Assembly (NCBI RefSeq): GCF_014207185.1 | Contig: NZ_JACHCP010000006.1 | Location: 372,001-436,000 of the forward strand | DNA: 64,000 nt | Source of the DNA: Rhodanobacter sp. A1T4 | GTDB taxonomy: Bacteria > Pseudomonadota > Gammaproteobacteria > Xanthomonadales > Rhodanobacteraceae | Reading direction: 5' to 3' | In this document: positions 52,300 through 61,099 of the stretch, piece by piece | Layout: every line of letters starts with the position of its first letter | How positions within the stretch are numbered: the first letter of the stretch is position 1 | Notes under the pieces: generated by a model | What the model was told of the DNA's origin: nothing | Databases searched by the model: none | Seen by the model: only the letters and a program-made list of their open reading frames with translations | Translations under genes and position numbers: made by a program

Positions 52300-55017
52300 G
52301 TGCTTTTGTCTAAATTTCATACGGGTAACCGGTTTTGCATCTGGTTACTGATCCTTTTGCCTGTGCTGATGCGCTTGCCAGCATTGCTGGGTTACTGGGA
52401 CCCCGATCCCTCCCTCTTTGTTGGGGCGGTGGGTGATCACTTCAAAGCTGGCGGAGGCTATCCATGGATAGATCCAAACGTTGGATTCCAAGCTCAAGCT
52501 TTAGGCAAGCTTTCGGCTGATCAGTGGTTAAGTGGTCAAGTACCCTGGTGGAACTCGTATACAGGCGTGGGTCTGCCACTGGCAGCTGAAGCTCAGCCAG
52601 GCTCTTTCTTTCTTCCTTTTGTTTTGCTCTATCACTTTCGTGCAGGGGGACTCTGGGTAGAAATAGTTTTGCAAATCATCGCGGGCTTATGTACTTATGC
52701 CCTGCTGCGTAGGCTCAGTCTTACTGTCTTGGCTTCGTTGGTCGGAGCAGTACTATTCGAGTTCAACGGAACTTTTGCCTGGCATGGTGCCCCCATAGCG
52801 GCGCCGATAGCCTTCTTGCCTATGCTTTTGTTAGGTATAGAGCAGTTGCGTGGGCGGATAGGTAGTGGTCATTCCGGCAGCTGGCTACTGATACCCTCGG
52901 CATTAGCTTGGTCGCTTTATGCTGGATTTCCAGAAACAGCTTATATCGACGGCTTATTTGCCGGGTTGTGGGTAATCGCTCGACTTGATGGACTTACCCG
53001 GCGTCAGCAATTTGTATTTGCTGGCAAGCTTTTTATAGCTGTATGCGTTGGCCTTCTGTGTAGTTTGCCACTCCTTGGTCCTTTCGCTGAGTATCTAGGC
53101 CGCGCGTATATCGGGGGCCACGATGGCGCCTTTGCTCATGTTGCATTGCCGGGAGCATCGTCGCTGCTGTCATTGATACCCTGGCTGTTCGGACCTATTG
53201 ATCGCTTCAATGACCAAACTCCCTTGCTTGGTGCTATTTGGGGCAACATCGGTGGGTATTTCACGGCCTTGCAACTGGCTTTTGCAATCATGGGCATCAT
53301 GTTTGCGCCACGCCGGCTTACCGCGTGCCTGTTCGTCTGGATGTTCCTATGTCTTGCAAAGACGTTTGATTGGCGGCCTTTTAGCGACTTGATGAATGTG
53401 CTTCCTATGGTCAAATCAGCCGCTTTTTTTCGCTACTCAAATCCGTCTTGGGAGTTTGCCGGAGTGGTAATGGTTGCTCTGGGTATTGACGGTCTACAAC
53501 GGAATGTACCTTCTTCGTACAAAAGACAGTTGCTGGTTTTTTTGATTATTCTGATCGTGATTTCTGGTGGCTTATGGTCGGCTCGGGATATGATTAAAAA
53601 TCTATCACTATCCATAGATTATAGGTCGTATTTTTATTTGTCGGTATTTTGGTTGTTATTTTCGCTGTTGGCAGGAATGGTGCTCATTGGATTGCATAAG
53701 CACTGGCGCCGCTGCGCTGAAATGATAGTGTTACTACTATGCGTTGATTCATGCATTGCTTTTTCCCTGCCGATATGCAGCGGTGGACGGGATGTTGTTA
53801 AGCAGGAGTCGGGTGTTGCTTTTCTGCAGGTTCATACTGCGCTGCAGAGAATTTACTCGCTGGGTCCGCTTGCTCCCAACTATGGATCCTATTTTCGTAT
53901 TGCCCAGATTAATCATAATTATTTGCCTGTAAGTCAAGATTGGATGGATTATATTCATAAACATATTGATCCATCGGCAGACAACGTAACTTTTATTGGT
54001 GAAGATCCTCGTAGCGATCACGAAATTTCCGTCGAAGAGGAGTTGGCAACACGTCGCTCGGCTTATGAAGAGTTGGGAGTGAAATATGTACTTTCAAACC
54101 ACGAAAAAAATCCTTTCATCAAATTGTTGAGCACAGATATTCGTGACGGGGGTAATCAGCCGTTGTCCTTGCAGGACGGTCAGGTTGCAGTATTTCACTG
54201 GAATTTGCCGTCCAGTGCAGCAGGTCGACATATCACCGGACTCACTGTAACGATCGGCAATTACGGTGACCATGCCGATGGTGTTTTGACCGCTCAACTC
54301 TGTATTGATCGCGGCGCATGCGCTGCCGGTGAACGTAATCTGCGTGAGTCGGTAGATAACGCAGCATTGAAGATCACGTTACATCAAGCGCTCGTCATGC
54401 CATCCGCTGGACCGATGCGTCTCACCGTCAAGTTGGGTCATCAACAAAGCCGTTCGGCAGTTGCCATATGGATTTGGCCCGTGACGCCCGGTTCGTCACA
54501 ACAATTGACGCTGGACAACGCAGCGCCTGGCTTTGCCCCGGCAGTAAGCCTTCAATTGGCTCCGAAGGGTCAAGACGCAGCGGAGGAAAAACTTGTTTAC
54601 AGTGGGCGGGATATGGACATCTACGAGCTACCAAATCCCAAGCCGTATTTCGAAGTGGATGGTGGCCCCTGCGATCTGAAGAGCGTATCGCGACGAGAGG
54701 CCGATCTGGATTGCCAGGGTCCCGCAAAGCTCATACGTCGCGAGGCTTTCTATCCGGGATGGATGGCCAGTGTTAATGGCTCTGATAGTCCGCTGGAACG
54801 CACAGGAGAGATATTCCAGCGAGTCAATCTAGCCGCCGGCAAACAGAGGGTACTTTTCGATTACCGCCCAAGCCATTTCTGGCTGATTCTCTTTGGATTT
54901 GGCTTGGGCATCGCCGGTTTGCTCTATGCGGCCTGGCGGGACTGGGAGGAGTTCAGGCGTGAGCCCGGTAATGCATCGGCAAAGCAAGTGCTGACGCCAA
55001 ACAACCTGGCAATGTGA
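52300..55017 (+). CDS. YfhO family large membrane protein
   Basis: A 905-residue protein with about twelve N-terminal membrane helices (residues 10-470), a large extracytoplasmic domain (about 480-860) and one final helix. The segment FYPGWMASVNGSDSPLERT near the C-terminus is the typical YfhO end (FYPGW.A.VNG). YfhO proteins are GT-C-like enzymes implicated in transferring sugars from polyprenyl phosphate to surface polymers such as teichoic acid in Firmicutes; the polymer here is unknown. The GTG start has AAGGA upstream. Base composition is strikingly AT-rich, especially about 53500-54150, unlike flanking genes, which points to horizontal acquisition. Confidence 0.85.
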   Translation: MLLSKFHTGNRFCIWLLILLPVLMRLPALLGYWDPDPSLFVGAVGDHFKAGGGYPWIDPNVGFQAQALGKLSADQWLSGQVPWWNSYTGVGLPLAAEAQPGSFFLPFVLLYHFRAGGLWVEIVLQIIAGLCTYALLRRLSLTVLASLVGAVLFEFNGTFAWHGAPIAAPIAFLPMLLLGIEQLRGRIGSGHSGSWLLIPSALAWSLYAGFPETAYIDGLFAGLWVIARLDGLTRRQQFVFAGKLFIAVCVGLLCSLPLLGPFAEYLGRAYIGGHDGAFAHVALPGASSLLSLIPWLFGPIDRFNDQTPLLGAIWGNIGGYFTALQLAFAIMGIMFAPRRLTACLFVWMFLCLAKTFDWRPFSDLMNVLPMVKSAAFFRYSNPSWEFAGVVMVALGIDGLQRNVPSSYKRQLLVFLIILIVISGGLWSARDMIKNLSLSIDYRSYFYLSVFWLLFSLLAGMVLIGLHKHWRRCAEMIVLLLCVDSCIAFSLPICSGGRDVVKQESGVAFLQVHTALQRIYSLGPLAPNYGSYFRIAQINHNYLPVSQDWMDYIHKHIDPSADNVTFIGEDPRSDHEISVEEELATRRSAYEELGVKYVLSNHEKNPFIKLLSTDIRDGGNQPLSLQDGQVAVFHWNLPSSAAGRHITGLTVTIGNYGDHADGVLTAQLCIDRGACAAGERNLRESVDNAALKITLHQALVMPSAGPMRLTVKLGHQQSRSAVAIWIWPVTPGSSQQLTLDNAAPGFAPAVSLQLAPKGQDAAEEKLVYSGRDMDIYELPNPKPYFEVDGGPCDLKSVSRREADLDCQGPAKLIRREAFYPGWMASVNGSDSPLERTGEIFQRVNLAAGKQRVLFDYRPSHFWLILFGFGLGIAGLLYAAWRDWEEFRREPGNASAKQVLTPNNLAM

Positions 55018-55209
55018 GCATTAAAAACTTGCCGATGGTGGTCGAGTGTCACGTAGGCAGTTCCTCGCTCTTTGGATGCCAATCGACGATTGTCGTGTGC
55101 GTGTTGCAGGTGCAGCCGGTCAGGCTCCCTTTTGCCGCCTGCTAGAATGGTGGGCTAGCTACTTCAATTCACGGCACCGGCAGGTGCCACGTCGTCTCAG
55201 GAGTCATCC

Positions 55210-56745
55210 ATGTCCCATGCAATCCTCAATGCGCTCAGCCTTACGGACGCGCAGTCCGGCACGTATCTCGGTCAGGGCGAGTGGTCGAAAACCACCGATG
55301 CCGGCACGTTGCAGCCGGTGAATCCGGCTAGTGGTGAGGTGATTGCCACGGTGCATGCGTCCAGCGCAGCGGACTACGCGAAGATCGTCGAGCGCGCCCA
55401 GGCCGCCTTCAAGGTCTGGCGCACGACGCCGGCGCCCTTGCGTGGCGAAGCGGTACGCTTGTGCGGGGAAGCCTTGCGCAAGCACAAGGATGCGCTGGGT
55501 TCGCTGGTCGCTTTCGAGATGGGCAAGATCAAGCCCGAGGGCGATGGTGAAGTGCAGGAGATGATCGACATCGCCGATTTTGCGGTCGGCCAGAGCCGCA
55601 TGATGTACGGCGCCACCATGCATTCGGAACGTCCGGGCCATCGCATGTATGACCAGTACCACCCGCTTGGCTTGGTCGGCATCATCAGCGCGTTCAATTT
55701 TCCGGTCGCCGTGTGGGCGTGGAATGCGATGCTTGCCACGATTGCCGGTGACATCTGCATCTGGAAGCCGTCGCCGAAGACACCGCTGTCGGCCATCGCC
55801 ACGATCAAGATTTGCAACGAGGCGCTGAAGGCCGGTAGCTTCCCGGACCTGTTTTTCCTGTTCAACGATGCTGGCACCGAGCTGTCGCAGGCCTTTGTCG
55901 ACGACAAGCGTATCCCGCTGATCAGTTTCACTGGCTCGACCAAGGTCGGCCGCATGGTCGGCGAGCGTGTGGCACATCGTATGGGCCGTTCGCTGCTGGA
56001 GCTGGGCGGCAATAATGCGATCATCCTCGATGAAACCGCTGACCTGAAGCTGGCCATTCCCGGCATCGTGTTCGGCGCCGTCGGCACCGCCGGCCAGCGC
56101 TGTACCACCACACGCCGCCTGTTCGTGCATCACTCGATCCACGACAGCGTGGTCGAGACCCTGGTAAAGGCCTACGGTCAGGTTGAAGGCAAGATCGGCG
56201 ATCCCACGCTTGCTACCACGTTGATGGGTCCGCTCAACAGCCCCGAGGCAGTGCAGGGTTATCTGGCCGCTATCGAAAAGGCCAAGGCTGCCGGCGGCAA
56301 GGTGCTGACGGGTGGCAAGGCGCTGACCGATCGCAAGGGCAACTTTGTGCTGCCGACGATCATCACGGGCATTGCCAATTCGCATGAAGTCGTGCAAACA
56401 GAAACCTTCGCGCCGATCCTCTACGTGATGCCGTTCAGCACGCTGGACGAAGCCATCGAGATGCAGAACGACGTGCCGCAAGGCCTGTCCTCGTCGGTGT
56501 TCACCAACAACCTGCGTTCGGCCGAGCAGTTTCTGTCGGCGGCCGGTTCGGATTGCGGCATCGCCAACGTCAACATCGGCACCTCGGGTGCGGAAATCGG
56601 TGGCGCGTTTGGCGGCGAAAAGGAAACCGGCGGCGGTCGCGAATCCGGCTCGGACGCCTGGAAGGTCTACATGCGCCGCCAGACCAACACCATCAACTAC
56701 TCCGACTCGTTGCCGCTGGCCCAAGGAATCAAATTTGATTTGTAG
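55210..56745 (+). CDS. amaB: Aldehyde dehydrogenase, ALDH7 type (aminoadipate semialdehyde/piperideine-6-carboxylate)
   Basis: A 511-residue NAD-dependent dehydrogenase. The catalytic Cys298 lies in TAGQRCTT, the general-base Glu in LELGGNNA and the cofactor loop in FTGSTKVG. The motifs [14 protein letters not shown] and [18 protein letters not shown] are characteristic of the ALDH7/antiquitin group, which oxidises L-alpha-aminoadipate semialdehyde in lysine breakdown (AmaB in pseudomonads). The gene symbol is by similarity of the group; the enzyme could act on other semialdehydes. A terminator follows at 56787-56818. Confidence 0.88.
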   Translation: MSHAILNALSLTDAQSGTYLGQGEWSKTTDAGTLQPVNPASGEVIATVHASSAADYAKIVERAQAAFKVWRTTPAPLRGEAVRLCGEALRKHKDALGSLVAFEMGKIKPEGDGEVQEMIDIADFAVGQSRMMYGATMHSERPGHRMYDQYHPLGLVGIISAFNFPVAVWAWNAMLATIAGDICIWKPSPKTPLSAIATIKICNEALKAGSFPDLFFLFNDAGTELSQAFVDDKRIPLISFTGSTKVGRMVGERVAHRMGRSLLELGGNNAIILDETADLKLAIPGIVFGAVGTAGQRCTTTRRLFVHHSIHDSVVETLVKAYGQVEGKIGDPTLATTLMGPLNSPEAVQGYLAAIEKAKAAGGKVLTGGKALTDRKGNFVLPTIITGIANSHEVVQTETFAPILYVMPFSTLDEAIEMQNDVPQGLSSSVFTNNLRSAEQFLSAAGSDCGIANVNIGTSGAEIGGAFGGEKETGGGRESGSDAWKVYMRRQTNTINYSDSLPLAQGIKFDL

Positions 56746-56786
56746 CATCAAGTTCGACCTGTAAGTTCTATCTGTAATGCCGATAG

Positions 56787-56818
56787 CGAAAGGCGGATGA
56801 TGGATCGTCCGCCTTTCG
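56787..56818 (+). terminator. Hairpin terminator after the aldehyde dehydrogenase gene
   Basis: An 11-bp perfect stem, CGAAAGGCGGA and TCCGCCTTTCG, with a 10-base loop, 41 bases past the stop. A run of T is lacking, but stem strength and position support termination. Confidence 0.7.
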
Positions 56819-56861
56819 GTCACGAAGGCGTTGTTCCCACCCGGCATCCGTGAGCTAACCG

Positions 56862-57158
56862 ATGAGCTATCAACCTTCCTACCAGTCGACGACTACCAGC
56901 ACGCTGGCGATCGTCAGCCTTGTGTTCGGCATTCTCACCTGGTTGCTGCTGCCGTTTATCGGCGCGATCGTGGCGATCGTCTGCGGCCATCTGGCACGCA
57001 GCGAAATACGCCGCGCTCCCGCAGGAACCTTAGTGGAAGGTAATGGGATGGCGATCGCTGGACTGGTACTGGGCTACGTGCATCTGGCTTTTGCGGTGCT
57101 GGCGGTGCTGGTAATTATTGGCGTGCTGTTCCTCAGCGTCGGCACGTTCTGGCACTGA
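56862..57158 (+). CDS. DUF4190 small membrane protein
   Basis: A 98-residue protein with two long hydrophobic segments (residues about 15-42 and 62-95) separated by GHLARSEIRR. The pattern STLAIVSLVFGILTW...IVCGHLA..EIRR...GNGMAIAGLVLGY is typical of DUF4190. The function is unknown. It lies six bases before the SDR gene and is probably co-transcribed with it. Confidence 0.88.
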   Translation: MSYQPSYQSTTTSTLAIVSLVFGILTWLLLPFIGAIVAIVCGHLARSEIRRAPAGTLVEGNGMAIAGLVLGYVHLAFAVLAVLVIIGVLFLSVGTFWH

Positions 57159-57164
57159 TTTGTC

Positions 57165-57941
57165 ATGGCCGAGCTATCGCCATCCAGTCCGTTTGATTAT
57201 CGCGATTATCGCGTCGTCATTGCCGGTGGTAGCCGCGGTATCGGTCGCAGCATGGCGCTGGCGTTCGCGCAGGCCGGTGCTGCCGTGTCGATCTGCGCAC
57301 GTGGCGAAGCCGCATTGGAAGAGACCCGTAAACAGGTGGCCGAGTTCGGCGGCGTTACCCATGCACAGCGTTGTGATCTCGCCGAGGCTGCTCACATAGA
57401 TGGCTATATCGCTGGCGCAGCTGACGCGCTGGGCGGTATCGACGTACTGATCAACAACGGCACCGGCTTTGGCTTTGGCGATGACGAAGAGAGCTGGGCG
57501 TCCGGCATCAACGTGGATCTGCTTGCTGCCGTTCGCGCCTCACGTGCGGCACTGCTGTTTCTGCAGGCGTCGCCGCGCGCGTGCATCCTGCACACCACAT
57601 CGATCGCCGCGCTGCGTCCTCGCGGCAGCGGTGCGCCATATGCTGCAGTGAAGGCGGCACTGACGCACTACACGGGTTCGCAGGCGCTCGTGCTGGCAAA
57701 GCACGGCATTCGCGTCAACGCGATAGCGCCCGGTTCAATCGAATTCGCCGACGGTCTGTGGGAGCGACGTAGTCACGAGGCGCCGGAGGCCTATCGCGCC
57801 ACGTTGGCGAAGATTCCGTTCGGTCGCTTCGGCAGGCCGGAGGAAGTGGCGCATGCGGCGCTGTTTCTGGCATCGCCTTACGCGGCTTGGATCACCGGCC
57901 ATACACTGGTGGTTGACGGTGGCCAGATGCTCAATGGCTGA
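57165..57941 (+). CDS. Short-chain dehydrogenase/reductase
   Basis: A 258-residue classical SDR. Cofactor motif GGSRGIGR at about residues 22-29, INNGTG at about 90 in place of the usual NNAG, catalytic Ser in TTSIAA and Tyr-x3-Lys in YAAVK. The end GHTLVVDGGQMLNG is typical of the FabG-like group. The substrate is unknown. It follows the DUF4190 gene by six bases. Confidence 0.92.
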   Translation: MAELSPSSPFDYRDYRVVIAGGSRGIGRSMALAFAQAGAAVSICARGEAALEETRKQVAEFGGVTHAQRCDLAEAAHIDGYIAGAADALGGIDVLINNGTGFGFGDDEESWASGINVDLLAAVRASRAALLFLQASPRACILHTTSIAALRPRGSGAPYAAVKAALTHYTGSQALVLAKHGIRVNAIAPGSIEFADGLWERRSHEAPEAYRATLAKIPFGRFGRPEEVAHAALFLASPYAAWITGHTLVVDGGQMLNG

Positions 57942-57980
57942 GCATGCATAAAGAGTTGCATGAAGTTTGGAGTGTATGAA

Positions 57981-58061
57981 ATGCCGGATTCAAATGAAAC
58001 AAGGTCAAATAAAACGCGGCCAAATAAAGCAACGCCAAATAACCGCGGCCAAATAAAATGA
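57981..58061 (+). CDS. 26-residue leader peptide with pentapeptide repeats
   Basis: ATG at 57981 has GGAG eight bases upstream and opens a 26-codon frame that ends in TGA overlapping the methyltransferase start (ATGA at 58058-58061). The peptide consists largely of five-residue repeats: SNETR, SNKTR, PNKAT, PNNRG. At the DNA level CAAATAAA or a one-base variant recurs at 57991, 58006, 58021, 58036 and 58050. Translation of this leader would be directly coupled to the methyltransferase, which has no ribosome site of its own. Whether it is a regulator or only a relic of repeat expansion is unknown. Confidence 0.45.
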   Translation: MPDSNETRSNKTRPNKATPNNRGQIK

Positions 58062-58825
58062 CCAGCCTGCAATCCACGGCGCGTTTCAGCGATCGGGTCG
58101 ATGACTACGTGCGCTATCGTCCCGACTATCCAACTGCGCTGCTCGACTGGCTGCAGCGCGAGCATGCTGTCAGCACCGATTGGCTCGTCGCGGATATCGG
58201 CGCCGGCACCGGCATCTCGTCGAAGATGTTGCTCGATGCGGGTTACCGCGTGATAGCGGTCGAGCCGAATGCGCCTATGCGCGCGGCGGCTGAAAGGTGG
58301 TTGGGCGGCAACGCCCATTTCAGCACCATCGATGGCCGCGCCGATGCTACTGGCCTGGATGACGCCAGCGTCGATCTGATCACGGTAGCGCAGGCGTTTC
58401 ACTGGTTTGACGAGGAAACGACGCGGCGCGAGTTTGCGCGCATTCTCAGGCCCGGTGGTCTCGCAGCGATCTGGTGGAACTCGCGCCGACTCACCGGCAC
58501 GCCGTTTCTGGAAAGCTACGAGTTATTGCTGCAAACCTACGGTACGGATTACACCAGCGTTGCCGAGCGCTATGCCGATGATGCCCGTATGCGAGCATGG
58601 TTCGGCAAGGGCTTTGTCGGCAGCGCCCGTTTCGCGCATAGCCAGCAGCTGGATTTCGAGGCGCTGCGCGGGCGTCTGATGTCATCGTCGTACGCGCCGA
58701 AGGAAGACCATCCCAACCATGCGCCGATGCTGAAAGCGCTGCGCGAATTATTCGATGCCTGTACCGAGCACGGCACGATAAGCTTCGACTACGACACCCG
58801 CGTGTTCGCGGGACACCTGGCCTGA
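58058..58825 (+). CDS. Class I SAM-dependent methyltransferase
   Basis: A 255-residue cytoplasmic methyltransferase with the SAM loop VADIGAGTGISS (residues about 44-55), acidic VIAVEPNAPMR, and post-motif LRPGGLAAIWWN. The segment AQAFHWFD is typical of the yeast-TMT1-like/UbiE-related group acting on small molecules. No Shine-Dalgarno sequence lies before the ATG, which overlaps the stop of the upstream leader peptide. pyrD starts two bases after its stop, so the two are likely co-transcribed. Confidence 0.9.
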   Translation: MTSLQSTARFSDRVDDYVRYRPDYPTALLDWLQREHAVSTDWLVADIGAGTGISSKMLLDAGYRVIAVEPNAPMRAAAERWLGGNAHFSTIDGRADATGLDDASVDLITVAQAFHWFDEETTRREFARILRPGGLAAIWWNSRRLTGTPFLESYELLLQTYGTDYTSVAERYADDARMRAWFGKGFVGSARFAHSQQLDFEALRGRLMSSSYAPKEDHPNHAPMLKALRELFDACTEHGTISFDYDTRVFAGHLA

Positions 58826-58827
58826 AC

Positions 58828-59865
58828 ATGTACGATTTTTTGCGGCCCCTGCTGTTCAAGCTCGATCCCGAAGTCGCGCATGGCCTTACCCTTTATGGCC
58901 TCAGCGTGGCTGAGCGTAGCGGCTTCGCGCACTGGCTGGCCAAGCGGCCGGCCGATCTGCCGACGACGGCCTTCGGCATCATGTTTCCCAATCCAGTGGG
59001 ACTCGCGGCGGGTCTGGACAAGAATGCCGACCATCTCGATGCACTGGCCACGCTGGGTTTCGGCTTTATCGAAGTGGGTACGGTCACGCCGCGGCCGCAG
59101 CTGGGCAATGACAAGCCGCGCATGTTTCGGCTCGCAGGACATGAAGCGATCATCAATCGGCTGGGCTTCAATAACGGCGGCGTCGAGGCATTGGTAAGCA
59201 ATGTGCAGAAGGCGGCGTATCGCGGCGTGCTCGGCATCAACATCGGCAAGAACAAGGACACGCCGAACGAGCGGGCTGTCGACGATTACCTGATCTGTCT
59301 GCGTCGCGTGCATGAACACGCCAGCTATATCACGGTGAACATTTCCTCACCGAATACGCAGGGCCTGCGGGATCTGCAGGAAGAGGCGACGCTGCGTCGT
59401 TTCATCACCACGTTGCGCGAGGCGCAGGAGCAACTCGGCTCACAGCAGGGCAAACGCAAGCCGATGCTGTTGAAGATCGCACCCGATCTTGCCGAAGCGG
59501 AGCTCGATGCGATCGCCGAGGTGTTGCTCGATACCGGCATCGACGGCGTCATCTGCAGCAACACCACGATCGACCACGCATCGGTGGCCGACGACCCGCA
59601 AAGCGCCGAGATGGGCGGCCTTTCCGGCAAGCCATTGTTCGATCGTGCCACGGCAGTGCTGGCCGGTATGAGCAAACGGGTACAGGGGCGTATTCCGCTG
59701 GTCGGCGTGGGCGGCATCATCGATGGCAGCAATGCTGCCGAAAAAGTCGAGGCCGGTGCGGCCTTGGTGCAGATTTATTCCGGGTTGATCTATCGCGGTC
59801 CGCAGCTGGTCAACGAATGCGTCGATGAAATGCGTCGGCAGAGGGAAGACTCGCATGCCGGTTGA
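58828..59865 (+). CDS. pyrD: Dihydroorotate dehydrogenase (quinone)
   Basis: A 345-residue class 2 enzyme of pyrimidine synthesis that oxidises dihydroorotate to orotate with FMN and passes electrons to membrane quinone. The N-terminal helix (MYDFLRPLLFKLDPEVAHG) is the membrane-associating part of class 2 enzymes, GLAAGLDKNAD and RLGFNNGG are FMN and substrate motifs, and the catalytic Ser is in NISSPNT. It is tightly packed between a methyltransferase gene and murB. Confidence 0.97.
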   Translation: MYDFLRPLLFKLDPEVAHGLTLYGLSVAERSGFAHWLAKRPADLPTTAFGIMFPNPVGLAAGLDKNADHLDALATLGFGFIEVGTVTPRPQLGNDKPRMFRLAGHEAIINRLGFNNGGVEALVSNVQKAAYRGVLGINIGKNKDTPNERAVDDYLICLRRVHEHASYITVNISSPNTQGLRDLQEEATLRRFITTLREAQEQLGSQQGKRKPMLLKIAPDLAEAELDAIAEVLLDTGIDGVICSNTTIDHASVADDPQSAEMGGLSGKPLFDRATAVLAGMSKRVQGRIPLVGVGGIIDGSNAAEKVEAGAALVQIYSGLIYRGPQLVNECVDEMRRQREDSHAG

Positions 59866-59896
59866 GCGCATGAACAGGTCGCCGCAAGGCACGGAT

Positions 59897-60931
59897 ATGG
59901 GCGGTTACACGCTGATCGAAAACGCATCGCTGGCGACGCGCAACACCCTGCGTGTGGCGGCGAAGGCTAGCCTGCTGGCGGAAATCCGCGATGCCAGCAA
60001 GTTGCCCGAACTGCTGCAGTTTCCGGCCATCCGCAACCGCCCGCTGCTGGTGTTGGGCGAAGGCAGCAACGTGCTGTTCACCGGCGACTTTGACGGCACC
60101 GTACTCGTGATGGCCACCCGCGGAGTCCAAGTTGAGAGCGATGACGACAGCGCGCGCATCGCGGTGGCCGCAGGCGAACGCTGGGACGACTTCGTGCGCT
60201 GGACCCTGGGTCAGGGTTACGCGGGCATGGAGAATCTCATTCTGATTCCCGGCACGGTCGGGGCGGCGCCGATCCAGAACATCGGCGCCTACGGTTGCGA
60301 AGTGGCCGAGTTCGTCGAGAGTGTCGAGGCGTGGGATATCCGCGAGCATCGAGTGGTGACGCTGGATCATGCCACTTGTGCATTCGCTTATCGCGACTCG
60401 CTGTTCAAGCGTGAGCCGGGTCGTTACATCGTCACCGCCGTGCGCTTCGTGCTGCCGCGCCAGCGCGAGCTGCGCACCGACTACGCCGGCATCCACGACG
60501 AGCTGCAGCGCATGGGCGTGGACAAGCCCGCGCCGTTCCACGTGGCTGAAGCCGTGGTGCACCTGCGCACGAAAAAATTGCCCGACCCGGATGTGATCGG
60601 CAACGCCGGCAGTTTCTTCAAGAACCCGATCGTCGACAGCACGTTGGCCGAGTCGCTGGCACGTGAGCATGCGGGGCTGGTGTCGTGGCCGGCCGGCGAA
60701 GGCCGCAGCAAACTGTCCGCCGCGTGGCTGATCGAGACGGCCGGCTTCAAGGGCCTGCGTGAAGGCGATGCGGGCATCTCCAATCGCCACGCGCTGGTGC
60801 TGGTCAATCACGGCAAGGCCAGCGGTGAGCAACTTTGGGCGCTGGCGCAGCGCGTGATGGACGGTGTGAAAGCAAGCTTCGGCGTGCAGCTGGAGCCGGA
60901 GCCATTGGTAATCGGTGCACGCCTCGACTAG
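59897..60931 (+). CDS. murB: UDP-N-acetylenolpyruvoylglucosamine reductase
   Basis: A 344-residue FAD enzyme of peptidoglycan synthesis that makes UDP-MurNAc with NADPH. The N-terminus YTLIENASLATRNTLRV, the FAD-binding GEGSNVLF, the type I tyrosine loop FAYRDSLFK and the catalytic Ser in GSFFKNPIV are present. ATG 59897 (AAGG seven bases upstream) gives the canonical N-terminus; ATG 59855 with AGGGAAG upstream would add 14 residues and overlap pyrD by 11 bases, and cannot be excluded. Confidence 0.95.
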   Translation: MGGYTLIENASLATRNTLRVAAKASLLAEIRDASKLPELLQFPAIRNRPLLVLGEGSNVLFTGDFDGTVLVMATRGVQVESDDDSARIAVAAGERWDDFVRWTLGQGYAGMENLILIPGTVGAAPIQNIGAYGCEVAEFVESVEAWDIREHRVVTLDHATCAFAYRDSLFKREPGRYIVTAVRFVLPRQRELRTDYAGIHDELQRMGVDKPAPFHVAEAVVHLRTKKLPDPDVIGNAGSFFKNPIVDSTLAESLAREHAGLVSWPAGEGRSKLSAAWLIETAGFKGLREGDAGISNRHALVLVNHGKASGEQLWALAQRVMDGVKASFGVQLEPEPLVIGARLD

Positions 60932-61099
60932 CCATCGGATGCTTAACCGATAAACACATGCATCGCGCAATCATGTCTTATGGCACACGGACTGGAGACG
61001 CTGGACACCCAGAATCGCTAGGCTTGTCCCCGATTCATCAACGCAAACGCTGCGGCGAACACCGCACCACAACCGGCAAACCACAAGGAATCACAGGCA

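Noticed and set aside
55204-56847. A 547-codon open frame on the minus strand opposite the aldehyde dehydrogenase gene
   Set aside because: It mirrors a highly conserved ALDH coding region, has no recognisable domain, and is the usual result of high GC codon use.
57991-58057. Regular short repeats considered as a CRISPR fragment or minisatellite
   Set aside because: Units of 15 bp without spacers do not fit CRISPR; the periodicity is explained by the pentapeptide-coding leader frame.
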